Made by a program: the position numbers and the translations under genes | Origin: Casuarius casuarius | Lineage: Eukaryota; Chordata; Aves; Casuariiformes; Casuariidae | Length of the DNA stretch: 64,000 nt | Direction: 5' to 3' | Assembly (NCBI GenBank): GCA_003342895.1 | Contig: PTFA01000302.1 | Location: forward strand, 197,421-261,420 | Part shown: positions 12,701 to 23,668 of the stretch, one piece after another | Layout of the letters: the number at the start of each line of letters is the position of its first letter | How positions within the stretch are numbered: the first letter of the stretch is position 1 | Notes under the pieces: generated by a model | Seen by the model: the letters and a program-made list of their open reading frames with translations, nothing else | Told to the model about the DNA's origin: nothing | Database searches by the model: none

Positions 12701-15700
12701 AGGATGCTGTAAACTCCTGCAGAAACTTAAGGGTAGTCTGTACTATTTCTCCTAGACTTTCCCAGCTTCTTGTTTATTGTGTTGGCCAGTGTGTTGTACT
12801 TCTAGCAAATCTCAGTGTTTCTTCTGTGCATAAAGGTACCTACATTTGGAAATACCTTTACTTCTTAAATGTGTCTTGTGTTAGGAAGATATGGTGAGCT
12901 TATCTCTTACGTTCCTGCTTCTGAAGGAGGAGAACTATCTTAATGCTTATTTCTCCCGCTCCAAACAAAGACCTCTTTTCCATTGCCCCATAGCAGATCT
13001 GGCACTTGCCAAACCCCTCGTGAGGTGATTCAGCTCACTAACATTAAAAACTCATCTGGGGGCAGAAAATGATCCTTTTCAAAACTGGTGATCTGTTAGC
13101 TTACCTCAAGTGCCTGTGGATTCACAGCCTTAGATATATTCAAGGATTGATGTCTTCAGTGCTTCCCAGAATTTGTTTGTGTTGGTTTGTAATATTGAAA
13201 TATCTGTTGCAAATCTCTGATCAAAGTTACTTAGCAGCTAGTAGTAAGAGGATTCTTAAATAGCTGCTGAGGGAAGTTGAAATTGGTAAGTTAAGTTCTG
13301 AGATTTCTTTAAAGCTACTTTTAAAAGGAAAATGCTACCACTCCAGTTGAGAGAGCCAGTAGTCTATCTACTGTAACAAGCTTTTTGTATTTTTTAAGAG
13401 TACTCTCTCCAGTCCCCTCCAACCCATATCCTTTAAACTGGGGGGGAGGGAATGTTTTCTCAGCCTTAAAAAAAACAAAACAAAACAAAAAACCAAACAA
13501 ACAAACAAACAAAACAAACAAAAAAAACACCAGCCAAACCTGCTAAAACGTTGCTTTAATTGGTACAAGTCAGTAAGAATTCATCAGGTACACTGGATGT
13601 TGATTATTCAGTAGCCTGGATTTTGCCTTTCAAAATTTTTTTTTCATCTGCTAAAAGAAATCTGTGTTACGGTTGCTTTTGTGGGTTAATTATTATCTTG
13701 TTAAGGGATTAAGTCTGAACAAACTTTGCAGGTGCTTCTTACGTAATGTAGGATAGTTGAACTATCCTGACACCCTCATGACATTCTAGTGCTTCTCTCT
13801 TTCCCCACCTACATATACCAGCAGCAGACTGTTTTGGAGGAATTTCACACCTTCACTACCTAAGAATTTCAGGCTTGTCCATTTAACATATATGTAAGTG
13901 CGAAAGTACACATAGATACCCTAACTACTGGTCTTACATTTTTGTGTGCAGGATGTGAGTGTCCTTAGTGCTCTACCAGCCTCTGTTTCAGAGCTCAGAG
14001 TTCTTTATTCTTTGGCGTAGTAGTGGTCTTCTGCAGCTCACTGCATTAGGCAGAGGTAGAAAAATTCCATTAAGGAAATGCATCTGAATAGCTAGACTGC
14101 TTTTGAGCTGATTTCAATGCAAAATAATTGCAATACTGTATATGATATACAGACTTTGAAGCGCTTGCTACTTTTTATCATTTTCAACTGTCATACATGG
14201 TCTCTAGCTTTATTACTGCTAAACTAGTGGAGACCTAAACCACTGTAAGTTCATGTCCAAAAATATTAAGTACTTCATCTTACCTTTACTTTGTAGACTT
14301 TGTGCTAGGCTTCTGAAGGAAAGAAAACTAACAGACTAGTGAGTAACTGTGTTAAAGGAAAGCAGGTTACATTCTAGTTTTCATAGTATTTCAAAACCAA
14401 GAGACTCTAAAACTTGTACACAATCTGTAACATACAGAACTTCATTTAGAATATATCTACATTAACAATGTTATGTCGTCTAAATTCATCTTAATATTTT
14501 AACGTCCATTTTAAATGCTAGCCTTTAATTGTTGTCATTTGTTCCTCATAATGGTTACTGTTTCTGTGATGTTACTAGGTTGTCAAGTGTAACTCTTTTT
14601 ATTCTTGTTCAGATTATGCCACTTTGCAAATAGGTGTCCTAAGCATAAGATGATTGATTTCGTGTTAGTTTTTGTCTTTCTTTCTGTTGAGCCTAATAGG
14701 GTATTGCAACAACTGGCATGGAAATTCTTACTCTAGTATCACAATACCATAGTGCTTTCAAGATGGCAGGTTGCCACTTTTGTGTAGTGTTATGAATAGA
14801 GTGTGAACTGAGATCTTATTTTTAAGACAGTGTGTTAGAGAGGGTCCTATCTCTACTGAATTATATTCTGTCAAAACTGTCTGTAGTGCTTCATAGCTGA
14901 ACAGGCCCTCATAATGCCTCTTTTGCAGGATTTTTAAGGTTTCTTTCACTTTATACTATGTGTAAGCTTTTCCTTACATAATTCAATTGGTTGCATAACC
15001 TACATGTGAGCTTGATTTGTAATATGACATTCTGCAGCTCCACCATTTGCTGCTTATACTTTATCACAATCCTATCTCAAATCTTTCAGTATCCTTTCTT
15101 CTCTCCTTGCCTTTCTCCATAAATACATTCACTCTGCCATTTGCTTTTCTTATTTCCTGTTTTTAAAGTCTTTCGCCCCAGTGCATCAGACTATGCTGCA
15201 GGCATTGGTTTATTCCATTATAACTGGAGAGCTCTTTTGTTCTTGTTTTATGTCTCTTTTGCTCCTCCCATTCTCCTGAAGTTGTGTTGTGGAGAGCCTC
15301 CCTTTTGTTGGCCCTGCAGCCCTTACTTGCTGCTATGTTTCTGTGAAAATTGTTAAAGAAATCTTTCCATCCATGGTAGCTCTCTGAACTGTTACTTTTC
15401 TTATTTTGGTCTGACTGCCTCTTGGCTGTTCTTTGCTCAGTAAGACTGTTTTAGTTTGCCTTGGCAGTGCCCAAGGTTGGGATCAATGACAGTATGAGGA
15501 CATAATCCTCTAACTTCATCCTTTTATCTTTAGTCAGCCATTGTTTATTCTCTGCAACAATATTATGCCCCTGGTGTCCAGCTGCAAACCTGCTTTAAAA
15601 GAGATGCATGAGAAAACACATATGAGGGCAATGTCACTGTCCTGTTCCAGGCAAAAGAATCTAGGGAAGTAATGGACTCTTGTATTTTCTGACTAGATCT

Positions 15701-16945
15701 CTTCAAGCATAGCTACTGAGCTACCAGTCAGGTGCATTCTTCAGGAGTTTGCTTCCCAGGAGTCTGACCTTTTATTTTATTTTTATTTTTTATTTTTTCT
15801 AATGGGAATGAAGCACATTCCATGGACAACTGCACTATTGGTGTATGTATGCATATTTTTTGAAACAGCATCTTGTGAATTTAAGTACAAAAATTCTAAT
15901 TTAAAAATTGATGCCGTTGAGGTACATCCTGCTATAAAAATATTATTTTGATCTGAATATTGTGCATGTTTTTACAAAAGTATAGTATACAGTAACAGTA
16001 TAACAGAACTCTTAAAATAATGATATCCTAATTATTTACAAGTGTTAAGTTTCAGGAAATACTTTTTTTTCCAGATCACCTGACCTTTCTCCCTCCTCTG
16101 TTTACAACAAATTGCTCTTTCTGGTTATCCTATTGTAATATTAGCCATGATTTTCAGCAGTCTATGGAGGAAGGAGGTAAAACCTCATCCCTTTTGGGTA
16201 GTTTGAAAAATTGAAAAATTTATTCTTTAAAATGCTAAGCATCTTGCTTAAAATATGAATTTGTAAATTAGTCTGAGAAATACCCAGTAATTTAGACTAA
16301 CATGTTGTCACTATTTAATTGAAAAAATATTGTAGTAATTTTGACAAGAAACGTCTCATCAGTGATGATGTTTCTGTTGTAGAACTCCTCAACTGTTTAG
16401 TACAATTATTTGATACAAAGTGATAATCATTACACTTCAGTTTGTTAGCTTCTTATTTTGATATGCTTTGGTCATCACTGAGATTGGACACTTTTTTTTT
16501 TTGCTTTTAAGGTTTAAAAGTAGCTTCAAATGTACTGCTGTAGGCAGGCCCCCTCCTTTTTCTCCTAAGACTTGCCTCTTGTATGTGACAAAATCATGGA
16601 AGCAGGCCAGGTGAACTAACAGATATCCTGCAAACACAGACTAGCGCCGTGCGATTATGAGCCTCAAAGGAATTTGTCTATTTTTTTTACTGGCTAATTA
16701 TTTGATCTTGAATGAAGGCTGAATTTAACTGACCTAGCTATATACAGTGCTAAGGGTGTTCTAGACATACTCTGACATACCAGCTGTCAGATATAAAAAC
16801 AGCTGTTTTTCTACAAAACTAAAACTTCTGCAGCAATTTTAAAACTTCCAAGCTTTGTTACTTTTTACTGTCTTTTTAAATAGCATATTCAAAAAGAAAG
16901 CACACTGTGTTTCTTATTGAATAATATATGCTGTTTCCCTTGCAG
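6741..16945. other. Intron 1, distal part
   Basis: This is AT-rich intron up to the exon 2 acceptor. It contains homopolymer and A/T-rich tracts (poly-T at about 9,173-9,195, a CAAA-type tract at 13,469-13,528, a T-rich tract at 15,772-15,800), a short CCCTT-type pyrimidine run near 12,446-12,470 and a near-perfect 17-bp palindrome at 14,136-14,152. I recognise no exon, RNA gene or interspersed repeat. The small open frames here show no known domain. Confidence 0.5.
13469..13528. repeat. A-rich (CAAA)n / (CAAAA)n tract
   Basis: An A-rich low-complexity tract is built from AAAAC and CAAA units. On the minus strand it produces an artificial Phe-rich reading frame. It is a simple repeat, and a poly(A) remnant of a retroposon is possible but not shown. 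Confidence 0.85.
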
Positions 16946-17087
16946 GCGCCTTCACCTCAATAAGAAAGCAACAGACAAACAGCCATATAGCAAACTTCCT
17001 GGTGTTTCACTTCTAAAACCGTTAAAAGGTGTGGATCCTAATCTGATAAACAATTTAGAAACCTTCTTTGAACTGGATTATCCCAAG
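16946..17087 (+). CDS. UGCG: UGCG exon 2 (residues 33-80)
   Basis: The exon follows a TTTCCCTTGCAG acceptor and ends at AAG|GTAAGT. Its first base completes the split codon of Thr33 begun in exon 1, and 47 full codons then read from [11 protein letters not shown] to [11 protein letters not shown]. This is the cytosolic segment just after the N-terminal signal anchor, including the conserved [16 protein letters not shown] start of the GT21 catalytic fold. The 142-bp length and the phase agree with the next exon. I see no residue differing from the human protein as I recall it. Confidence 0.97.
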
Positions 17088-18043
17088 GTAAGTATTTGCA
17101 ACATTTCTTCTCCCCCTCCCCCCAAGTCATATTGGTGACTGGGACTAGAACTACTAAACTTAATTGTACAGTGAATTTTTCTTCCTTTCACAGTGAATAC
17201 ATAGTTACATGTTCCAAACATTCTTTTTCCAAAAGCTGAGTATAAAGGGACATGACCAAGACTTGTGGGCAAAGCATACTCTGCGCTTCACTAAGATTTT
17301 ATTATTCCAGTGTTGTCTCTTATTGATAGCATTATGAAATACTTATATTCTTGAAGTTCATTTGATGATGAGACCAGACACCCTCCTCCAATTTAATACT
17401 TCTCTGTAACAGATTGCCTAAAAAAGAACTTTTACTGATAACCTAATAAACTTACTGATGGTTTTTGCTGACTGCTTTTCCAATAAGGAACTTGCTGATG
17501 ATTCTGTGTACTTCACCACTTGTTGGTATATAGTATAGTCCCGAAGCAACTTGTCAGTGTTGGAAAATAAATAGTTAATAAAAGTTTATACTTGCTCTTG
17601 AACACTATTTGACTTTGTAATATAAGTGATAAGTCTGTCAGATGCCTTCCATGCTCTAAGAAGCTTACAATTTGAAGGAGCAATCTGCAAATGCTTGCTG
17701 CATCACTCACCACTTAGAGTGCTATAGTGGATTTAAAAAAGAACTATAACTTTTCCTTTGAAAGTCCTTAGTTTTTAAACTTGACACTGAACTTTCTCCT
17801 CCCCATTCTTCTCAAAACTGCTTCTGGCACTGCCACTTCAGTTGTAAAAGGTCAGAGGCATCTATAAGCTGTACAGTGAGGTTCCATTGTGTATTGTAAC
17901 TGAGTGCTTTAAACTAATTCCTAAATAGGTAGGGGAAAAGAAAAATTTGGAACTTAGCAAAGCTGATTAGCTTTTTTTTTTCCTATAATTGTGTCTGAGG
18001 TATTTTGAAAAGCTTGAGGCACACTTTTTCTTTTTTTTACTAG
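17088..18043 (+). other. UGCG intron 2
   Basis: This 956-bp GT-AG intron has the donor GTAAGT and a T-rich acceptor ending in ACTAG. No repeat or other gene is recognised. Confidence 0.9.
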
Positions 18044-18146
18044 TATGAAGTACTACTCTGTGTACAAGATCATGATGATCCAGCTATTGATGTATGCAAA
18101 AAGCTCCTTGGCAAATACCCAAATGTTGATGCTAGACTGTTCATAG
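18044..18146 (+). CDS. UGCG: UGCG exon 3 (residues 81-115), with D92
   Basis: The 103-bp exon reads [19 protein letters not shown] and on to DARLFIG. It ends with the first base of the Gly115 codon, followed by the donor GTAAGT. It carries the first conserved aspartate of the processive-glycosyltransferase signature, Asp92, at codon 18,077-18,079. That residue is known to be needed for UDP-glucose binding and activity in UGCG. The HDD context is intact. Confidence 0.98.
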
Positions 18147-18890
18147 GTAAGTTGTGTAACTCTGTGGTGGGGTTCTTACAAGATATTGTTAGAGAGTCCT
18201 TCAATTATATGTGCAATATTTTAAAATAAACAGCTGTCTTGTTCTCCAGATGGTGGTCTGTAGCTTAATCATCTATTAGAGTGGGGTAAAGAAAGTGAGT
18301 TTGCATTTGGAATCTGTGACATAAGTTTAAAAAAAATTAGGAAGAATAACTTATGCAAAAAAGTGACTTTTTCCTTCTAAATCTGGTATACAGCAGTTTG
18401 AATTAGATCCTGTCTTTGCATTGAACTAAGTATGCAGGAAGTGACTTGGAGTTGTAACTCTATTTGAGCTTGATCTGCTACAACAATCCTTCTTTACTCA
18501 ACTTAGAGCCTGTGGGGCTATTTCTTCATGTTCCATTTTCCTTAGAGACAGGAGGGAATACTTTCTGACCAGAACCCCCCCCTTACCCTGACTGACCCGA
18601 AATAAACTGAATGATATCTGGCAGTCAGGAACAAAAGGGTGTGTCTGTCTTTATCTTGCTCCTTTTCTTTTCCTTTGCTCCCCTAAAATTACCCTAGAGT
18701 ATAATAGTCATATGCACAATCAGTAGTCCTAACGTGTAGAGGTAGAGAATACTTACCTTGCAGAATGTGGTAACTACCTTTATAGCTCCACTCCCCTTTT
18801 AATTACATTAACCTTGATACCCTACCATTTTGAGGAAGCACTTAATTTTTTTCCTTTTAAAGTCTCTGTATCATTGTAGTAAGATCTGAG

Positions 18891-18950
<60 letters not shown>

Positions 18951-19123
18951 GTACACACACACACACACAAGTGAAGGAATATTTGGTATTTAAATCCTGT
19001 TCTTAATAGTAAGTGGACTTTTAGAATTAAAAGGTAAACTATTGTTCAGTTAATATAACTAAATGTTTGGAATATGGAGTCTGGATTCTAAAAAAATCTG
19101 TGTATGATATTTCTAATTTTTAG
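18147..19123 (+). other. UGCG intron 3
   Basis: This 977-bp GT-AG intron contains a self-complementary microsatellite at 18,892-18,970 about 155 bp before the acceptor. Nothing else is recognised. Confidence 0.9.
18892..18970. repeat. (GT)n-(AT)n-(AC)n self-complementary microsatellite
   Basis: About 13 GT units are followed by AT units with one interrupting GT and then about 8 AC units. Because GT and AC are complementary and AT is self-complementary, the tract can fold back on itself as one hairpin. The tract lies in intron 3 of UGCG. Confidence 0.95.
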
Positions 19124-19225
19124 GTGGTAAGAAGGTTGGCATCAATCCCAAGATTAACAACCTAATGCCTGGATATGAAGTTGCTAAATATGATCTCATA
19201 TGGATTTGTGATAGTGGAATCAGAG
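19124..19225 (+). CDS. UGCG: UGCG exon 4 (residues 115-149), with D144
   Basis: The 102-bp exon completes Gly115, reads [21 protein letters not shown] and on to [11 protein letters not shown], and ends one base into Val149 before the donor GTGGGT. It holds the second catalytic aspartate, Asp144 (codon 19,210-19,212), in the D-S-G context where a DxD-type motif coordinates the metal and nucleotide sugar. The donor has G at +3 and +4 where most others here have A, a normal but slightly weaker form. Confidence 0.97.
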
Positions 19226-19650
19226 GTGGGTGTGTGCAGTAATGTGCTGACTGTTACGTTTACTTCTAAAGTAAGAATTCACTACCCTGTTACTACCTGT
19301 GGACAGGTAGTTTTTGTTGATTGTTTTGACTGAGAACAGAAATAGAAATGAAGGCCAAAAATCTTGGAAAATGTTATGAAATAAAAATGTTTAACCTCTA
19401 ATTAAAGGTGTTAAACTCACTTAAAAAAAAATTCAGACTGTTTTCACTGTACATAACATTGACTGAATTGCCTGTTAATGATCATTATCATTTTACTGAA
19501 ACTTTGATGCCTCAACATATTGTACACCAAAATGTCCTGATATTACTAATAGAACATGAATCTCAGTATCTTTATACAGTAGCTTTCTACTAATGACAGA
19601 ATGGTTTAATGAACTATGTGTTTTTTTTTTTTTTTTCATTTGTTACTTAG
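19226..19650 (+). other. UGCG intron 4
   Basis: This is a 425-bp GT-AG intron. A run of about 18 T lies at 19,620-19,637 just before the acceptor and forms an extended polypyrimidine tract. Confidence 0.9.
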
Positions 19651-19763
19651 TAACACCAGACACACTGACAGATATGGCCAATCAGATGACTGAAAAAGTG
19701 GGTTTGGTCCATGGGCTACCCTATGTTGCTGACAGGCAGGGTTTTGCTGCTACCCTTGAACAG
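19651..19763 (+). CDS. UGCG: UGCG exon 5 (residues 149-186)
   Basis: The 113-bp exon completes Val149 and reads [18 protein letters not shown] and on to GFAATLEQ, ending in phase 0 before GTAAAT. It belongs to the catalytic domain between the second and third aspartates. Human UGCG, as I remember it, has Ile150 and Val157 where this copy has Thr and Ala. Both are conservative changes. The stretch [16 protein letters not shown] is unchanged. Confidence 0.97.
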
Positions 19764-20084
19764 GTAAATGTAATGTTGTCTGGACTTTCTTTGCAATGTA
19801 CTTCTGACTAAAAATTGTATAATGCATTTTCCATCTTTTGTGTGAAGAAATATTTAATTTACTTTCAGCTGCAATCACACTTGAAACTACCTAGCATAAT
19901 TTTAAATGCTATAAAGTATTCTGGTTTATAAATTCTACCAAAGCAATCTAAATGTTAATTCACTATATATAACTATAATATGAACAATAAAAAATACAGG
20001 AATCAAATGATGGATTTTATCTTAAAGTTTATTAAAACTAAAGAGCTGCTTTTTCACTTAAAGTCAAAATTCTGTTTTGGCTTC

Positions 20085-20690
20085 TGAATAGGAACATAAA
20101 AATGGCCATGATACGTCAGACCAAAGTCTAGCTCGCGTGGTATCACCAGCAGGGATTATAAGCAGAGCCTCTGAGAAGAGTGGGATGTAGGCAAAGTTAT
20201 GTGCTGTTTTCCCCATAACACCCTCTGAGCTTTCTGCTGTTTTCAGCTGAGAAACTTCCTGAGTTGGATGTAGATGTGTATATTTACTAATCTGCAGTAG
20301 ATTTCTTGCATTAACTTTTTCATTTTATTTTTCAACTTGAGCCCATATAGACTTTGAACACTTAAAACGTTTTATGGTAAAAAGTTCCATAGACATACTA
20401 TCTGTTGCAAGATGAGCCACCTCCTTTTTAATTGTGAACCTAGCTTTCCTATAGCACTGTTTTGTGCCTCTGAACACTTGTCTTGAAAGAGAAGGTGAAC
20501 AGTTGATTCATATCAAACATCTTATCACTCTTCATATTGTCTGTCCTATTCTTCCCCCTCTTCATCGTCGTTGGGTTCCGTTTTGTAGAACGAAAGGGCT
20601 GAGTTTTCTTATTTGTTCCTCATGTCTCAAGGCATGTAATTTCATCCCAGTATCTTTTATTCTAAGCCAGTATGAGTAAGGCATTTTTAC
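20085..20690 (-). mobile_element. Very old CR1/L3-like LINE relic
   Basis: The + strand reads AACATAAAAATGGCCATGAT then GTCAGACCAAAGTCTAGCTC. From memory, this is the start of a CR1-type element abundant in turtles and crocodilians, seen in antisense. Later parts also line up in order: a segment ending AGTTCCATAGACA, a CACTTGTCTTGAAAGAGAAGG segment, then a long segment near CTCTTCATCGTCG and CTCATGTCTCAAGGCATG. Divergence is very high and there are gaps, so this is an ancient, inactive copy. The family name and the minus orientation are inferred. Confidence 0.55.
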
Positions 20691-22003
20691 CCTAAGGCCT
20701 AATGTGTGTCAAAAGCAGAAATATGAGAGGTAGAAGTGCAATGAAATTCAATATTCTTTCATTACACGGAGAGGGAGCTTCGTGTGGGATTTTTGTGAAG
20801 CAGAAAGTCTGAATTTCTCGTGTAACAGAAAGCAAGGAGCTATACAACAAAATAATTAATACTATTACTTACTAAATAGGATTACCACTCCTGGTTCTGT
20901 ATTCCTGCATCAGCTTTTGCTTCAAGATCCAGTGCAAGATCAACATGCCTTTTCTTCAGTGAATAAACAGTTTAGTAAAAGTTGTGCAAAGACCATGTGT
21001 AGGAATAATGGTAGTGAAAGGCTCTAGCCCTCAAGCCCAACCCTCCCTCTATAGGATACACCTTGTCTTGCTAAGTATCGTAAAAGGACTTGCTCATTGT
21101 CTAAGTTTTATCTTTGGCTACACAGAGCAGTGATTGCTGAACTGCTGCATGTAAGAGGAAAGAGACAGAATGTCTGTCTTAGCTATCATCAAACAACATG
21201 TGAATCCTAGTGACTGAGTTACTTAAAAGATTTTCAATACTATAGGTTTTAACATCCTGAGAACAACCTCAATTAATTAAAAATCAGATATCAAATTAAC
21301 TATGGTAGTTTAATTTGCACATTCAACATACAGTCAATGTGTGAATTTGTAAAATCACAACCAGCATCTCTATTAGACTTCTCAAGACGTGTCTAACAAA
21401 TGTCAAAAAAATTTTAGGTGACACTTCATAGGATTACAGAATATATTTTTTAGGACAAGTACTTGGCATAACCAGTAATGTTCTCTTTTCTGACCACTTG
21501 TTTCTCTTAGCTGGAAAAAGTACACTCATTGGAAAGTTTAGACTGAGCCACTGGCTGTTCAGAAACTTGTAAATTCTTGTACATGTGCACTTGTTGCAAA
21601 ATTCTGAAATGTGTGCTTAGCTCTGTGTGTGTGTGTGTATTTGTCATATAAGTACAGGTAGCAATAGCTCCAAGTGGGACAGGCCCTACAGAACGGGCCA
21701 TTTTGAGTCAGATGTTGTATTTATGATAAATTGACTAATAGATTTGAGTTTTGTTTAAATTCAATACATCATTCTCAATGGGGACAAAACTAAAAAAATA
21801 AATCTGTATCTTGTGATTGCTTGTGGCACTTCATTGTGTTCTGTGATCATTCAATTCATTGTTTCATGAAAAATGTCCGAATGGAGGAACCCTTTTAAAG
21901 ATTATTTATCAGGTCTTCTGAATTCTTGGACTATGTACTCTCCCTCATTCTCACTGAGTTGATCAATTACTAAGCCATAGCAGTGGATGGTTGCTATCAT
22001 TAA

Positions 22004-22219
22004 TGTAGAAGTAAACGATGTGCTGAATTCTGTGCAACACCCGAATTGCTCACTTTCTCCCACTTTGGCATAGGGAAAACCTTTAAAATAGTTCAAGTTG
22101 TCTTCCAGAATGAAAATGATCTTAAAAGAATTGCTGCATTGTGGGAGAAAGATTCAAAGTTAACAGGGCAGCCAATAAAAAATGGTTTGGTTTTGAAAGT
22201 CTTTCCAAGTATGCCATCA
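22004..22219 (+). pseudogene. Unidentified coding-like stretch in intron 5
   Basis: Between a TAA at 22,001 and a TAA at 22,220 lie 72 stop-free codons without a useful start codon. They read through FKIVQVVFQNENDLKRIAAL, then WEKDSKLTGQPIKNGLVLK. The balanced, charged composition looks more like protein than most chance frames here, and the AT content makes a chance frame of this length less trivial. I cannot match it to a family. It could be a remnant of a retrocopy or an exapted exon, or chance. The opposite strand also has partly open frames, which weakens the case. Confidence 0.2.
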
Positions 22220-22356
22220 TAATTGGCCAGATCTAGAGTATTTTTTCTTTTATCAAACCTTTTTGGAGAAATATTTATAAAAAGTTGCAAGTGGAATAGT
22301 ATTTGCATAAATACCTGTAGAGTTTTAAAAGCCCTATCTATTACCTTTTTTTGCAG

Positions 22357-22535
22357 GTTTATTTTGGAACTTCACATCCAAGGTCATATATTTCAGCCAA
22401 TTTAACTGGCTTCAAATGTGTAACAGGAATGTCGTGTTTGATGAGAAAAGATGTCTTGGACCAAGCTGGAGGACTGATAGCTTTTGCACAGTATATTGCT
22501 GAAGATTATTTCATGGCCAAAGCTATAGCTGACCG
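22357..22535 (+). CDS. UGCG: UGCG exon 6 (residues 187-246), with H193 and D236
   Basis: The 179-bp exon begins after TTTTTTTGCAG, reads [20 protein letters not shown] and on to [17 protein letters not shown], and ends two bases into Arg246 before GTAAGA. It contains His193, reported to matter for inhibitor and UDP-glucose handling, and the third catalytic aspartate Asp236 (codon 22,504-22,506), the likely catalytic base, in the E-D-Y context. Ser196 and Leu202 differ from the Tyr and Val I recall in human. The exon is otherwise conserved. Confidence 0.98.
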
Positions 22536-22960
22536 GTAAGATGATTCTGCAGTAAGCTTATTTCTTTAAGTACAGTTTTAATCTGATTTAAAAAAAATAA
22601 TAATAATATAATAATACATACTATAAATAAGCATTCAGTTAAATTTCAAGTGTTCAACAAACATGCTTCTGACATGCTGTGACCTACTGATATGGCTTAA
22701 TTATTTCTCAAAGAATATATCATTGTTAATTTCTTGAGAAAAGAAGTGTCTGAGAACTGAGCAAATACAGTGATATTTGTTTTCCAACAAGGACTTGATA
22801 AAATATTTTATATTTGTTGCTTGTAATAACCCGTTGTAATAGTATGGCACATAGGCTACAAAAGTTTCCTCAGTATAATAATAATGTGAGGTGTTTGTAA
22901 TGAAAATGATCTGTGCATCTCTTTTTTTGGAGGATACTTACTTCGTGCATTCATTTTCAG
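22536..22960 (+). other. UGCG intron 6
   Basis: This is a 425-bp AT-rich GT-AG intron ending TTCATTTTCAG. Nothing else is recognised in it. Confidence 0.9.
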
Positions 22961-23047
22961 GGGCTGGAAATTTGCAATGGCCACACAAGTTGCAATGCAA
23001 AACTCTGGTTCATATTCTATTTCTCAGTTTCAGTCCAGAATGATCAG
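22961..23047 (+). CDS. UGCG: UGCG exon 7 (residues 246-275), start of RxxRW
   Basis: The 87-bp exon completes Arg246, reads [20 protein letters not shown] and then SQFQSRMI, and ends two bases into Arg275 before GTAAAT. Arg272 (23,037-23,039) and the split Arg275 belong to the (Q/R)xxRW motif that closes the acceptor side of the active site in family GT21. Lys249 and Ala253 replace the Arg and Ser I recall in human. Confidence 0.97.
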
Positions 23048-23478
23048 GTAAATTTTTAATCTTTACTTTCTCCCCTACCCTCCCATTGCCTGCTTCCAGT
23101 GTGGATAACCCAGTAATTATGAGATGAAGAACCTTTCCAAAGGTAACTTTGATCTAATGTCCGGAATGCTGAAGTTGCAATGGGCATCTTGAAGAGAAAA
23201 AAGCACTAGCTTTTAGGACTGATGTAGGGGCAGTTAGTGTACTACTTAATATTAAAAGGTATTAATTTTTTTAAGTTTTCCTTTGTTTTATGTGCAGTAT
23301 GTTTGAAAGAATTTTTACAGTATTTTATTTGGAGGTGTAATTAAATGAGAGACTAAATTAACATATTCTCAACCAGACCCTCGTGGCTCATCACATGATG
23401 AGGTCTGGGAACAGGATATAGAATAGTATATAGTCAAAACTCTTTTGTTTTTTGTTTTCTTTTCCCTCTTCCCCCTAG
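23048..23478 (+). other. UGCG intron 7
   Basis: This is a 431-bp GT-AG intron with a C/T-rich acceptor ending CCCCCTAG. No other feature is seen. Confidence 0.9.
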
Positions 23479-23668
23479 GTGGGCCAAGCTGCGAATTAAT
23501 ATGTTGCCTGCCACAATAATTTGTGAGCCAATCTCAGAGTGCTTTGTTGCCAGCCTAGTTATTGGATGGGCAGCCCATCATGTATTCAGATGGGATATAA
23601 TGGTATTTTTCCTGTGTCACTGTTTGGCATGGTTTATATTTGACTACATTCAACTAAGAGGTGTTCAG
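23479..23668 (+). CDS. UGCG: UGCG exon 8 (residues 275-338), W276 and membrane segments
   Basis: The 190-bp exon completes Arg275 and begins with Trp276, so the RxxRW motif is interrupted by intron 7. It continues [20 protein letters not shown] through hydrophobic stretches at about residues 284-311 and 315-332 and ends GVQ before GTATGT. These stretches are the C-terminal membrane segments that anchor the enzyme in the Golgi membrane. Ala277, Val302 and Leu320 are conservative differences from human as I recall it. Confidence 0.98.

Larger units (their letters stand above)
19764..22356 (+). other. UGCG intron 5
   Basis: At 2.6 kb this is the longest of introns 2-8. It contains an old CR1/L3-like relic (about 20,085-20,690) and an unidentified stop-free stretch (22,004-22,219). 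The rest is AT-rich with no recognised feature. Confidence 0.9.

Noticed and set aside
13321..13568. Minus-strand Phe-rich membrane-like frames
   Set aside because: The hydrophobic run is the translation of the A-rich CAAA tract.
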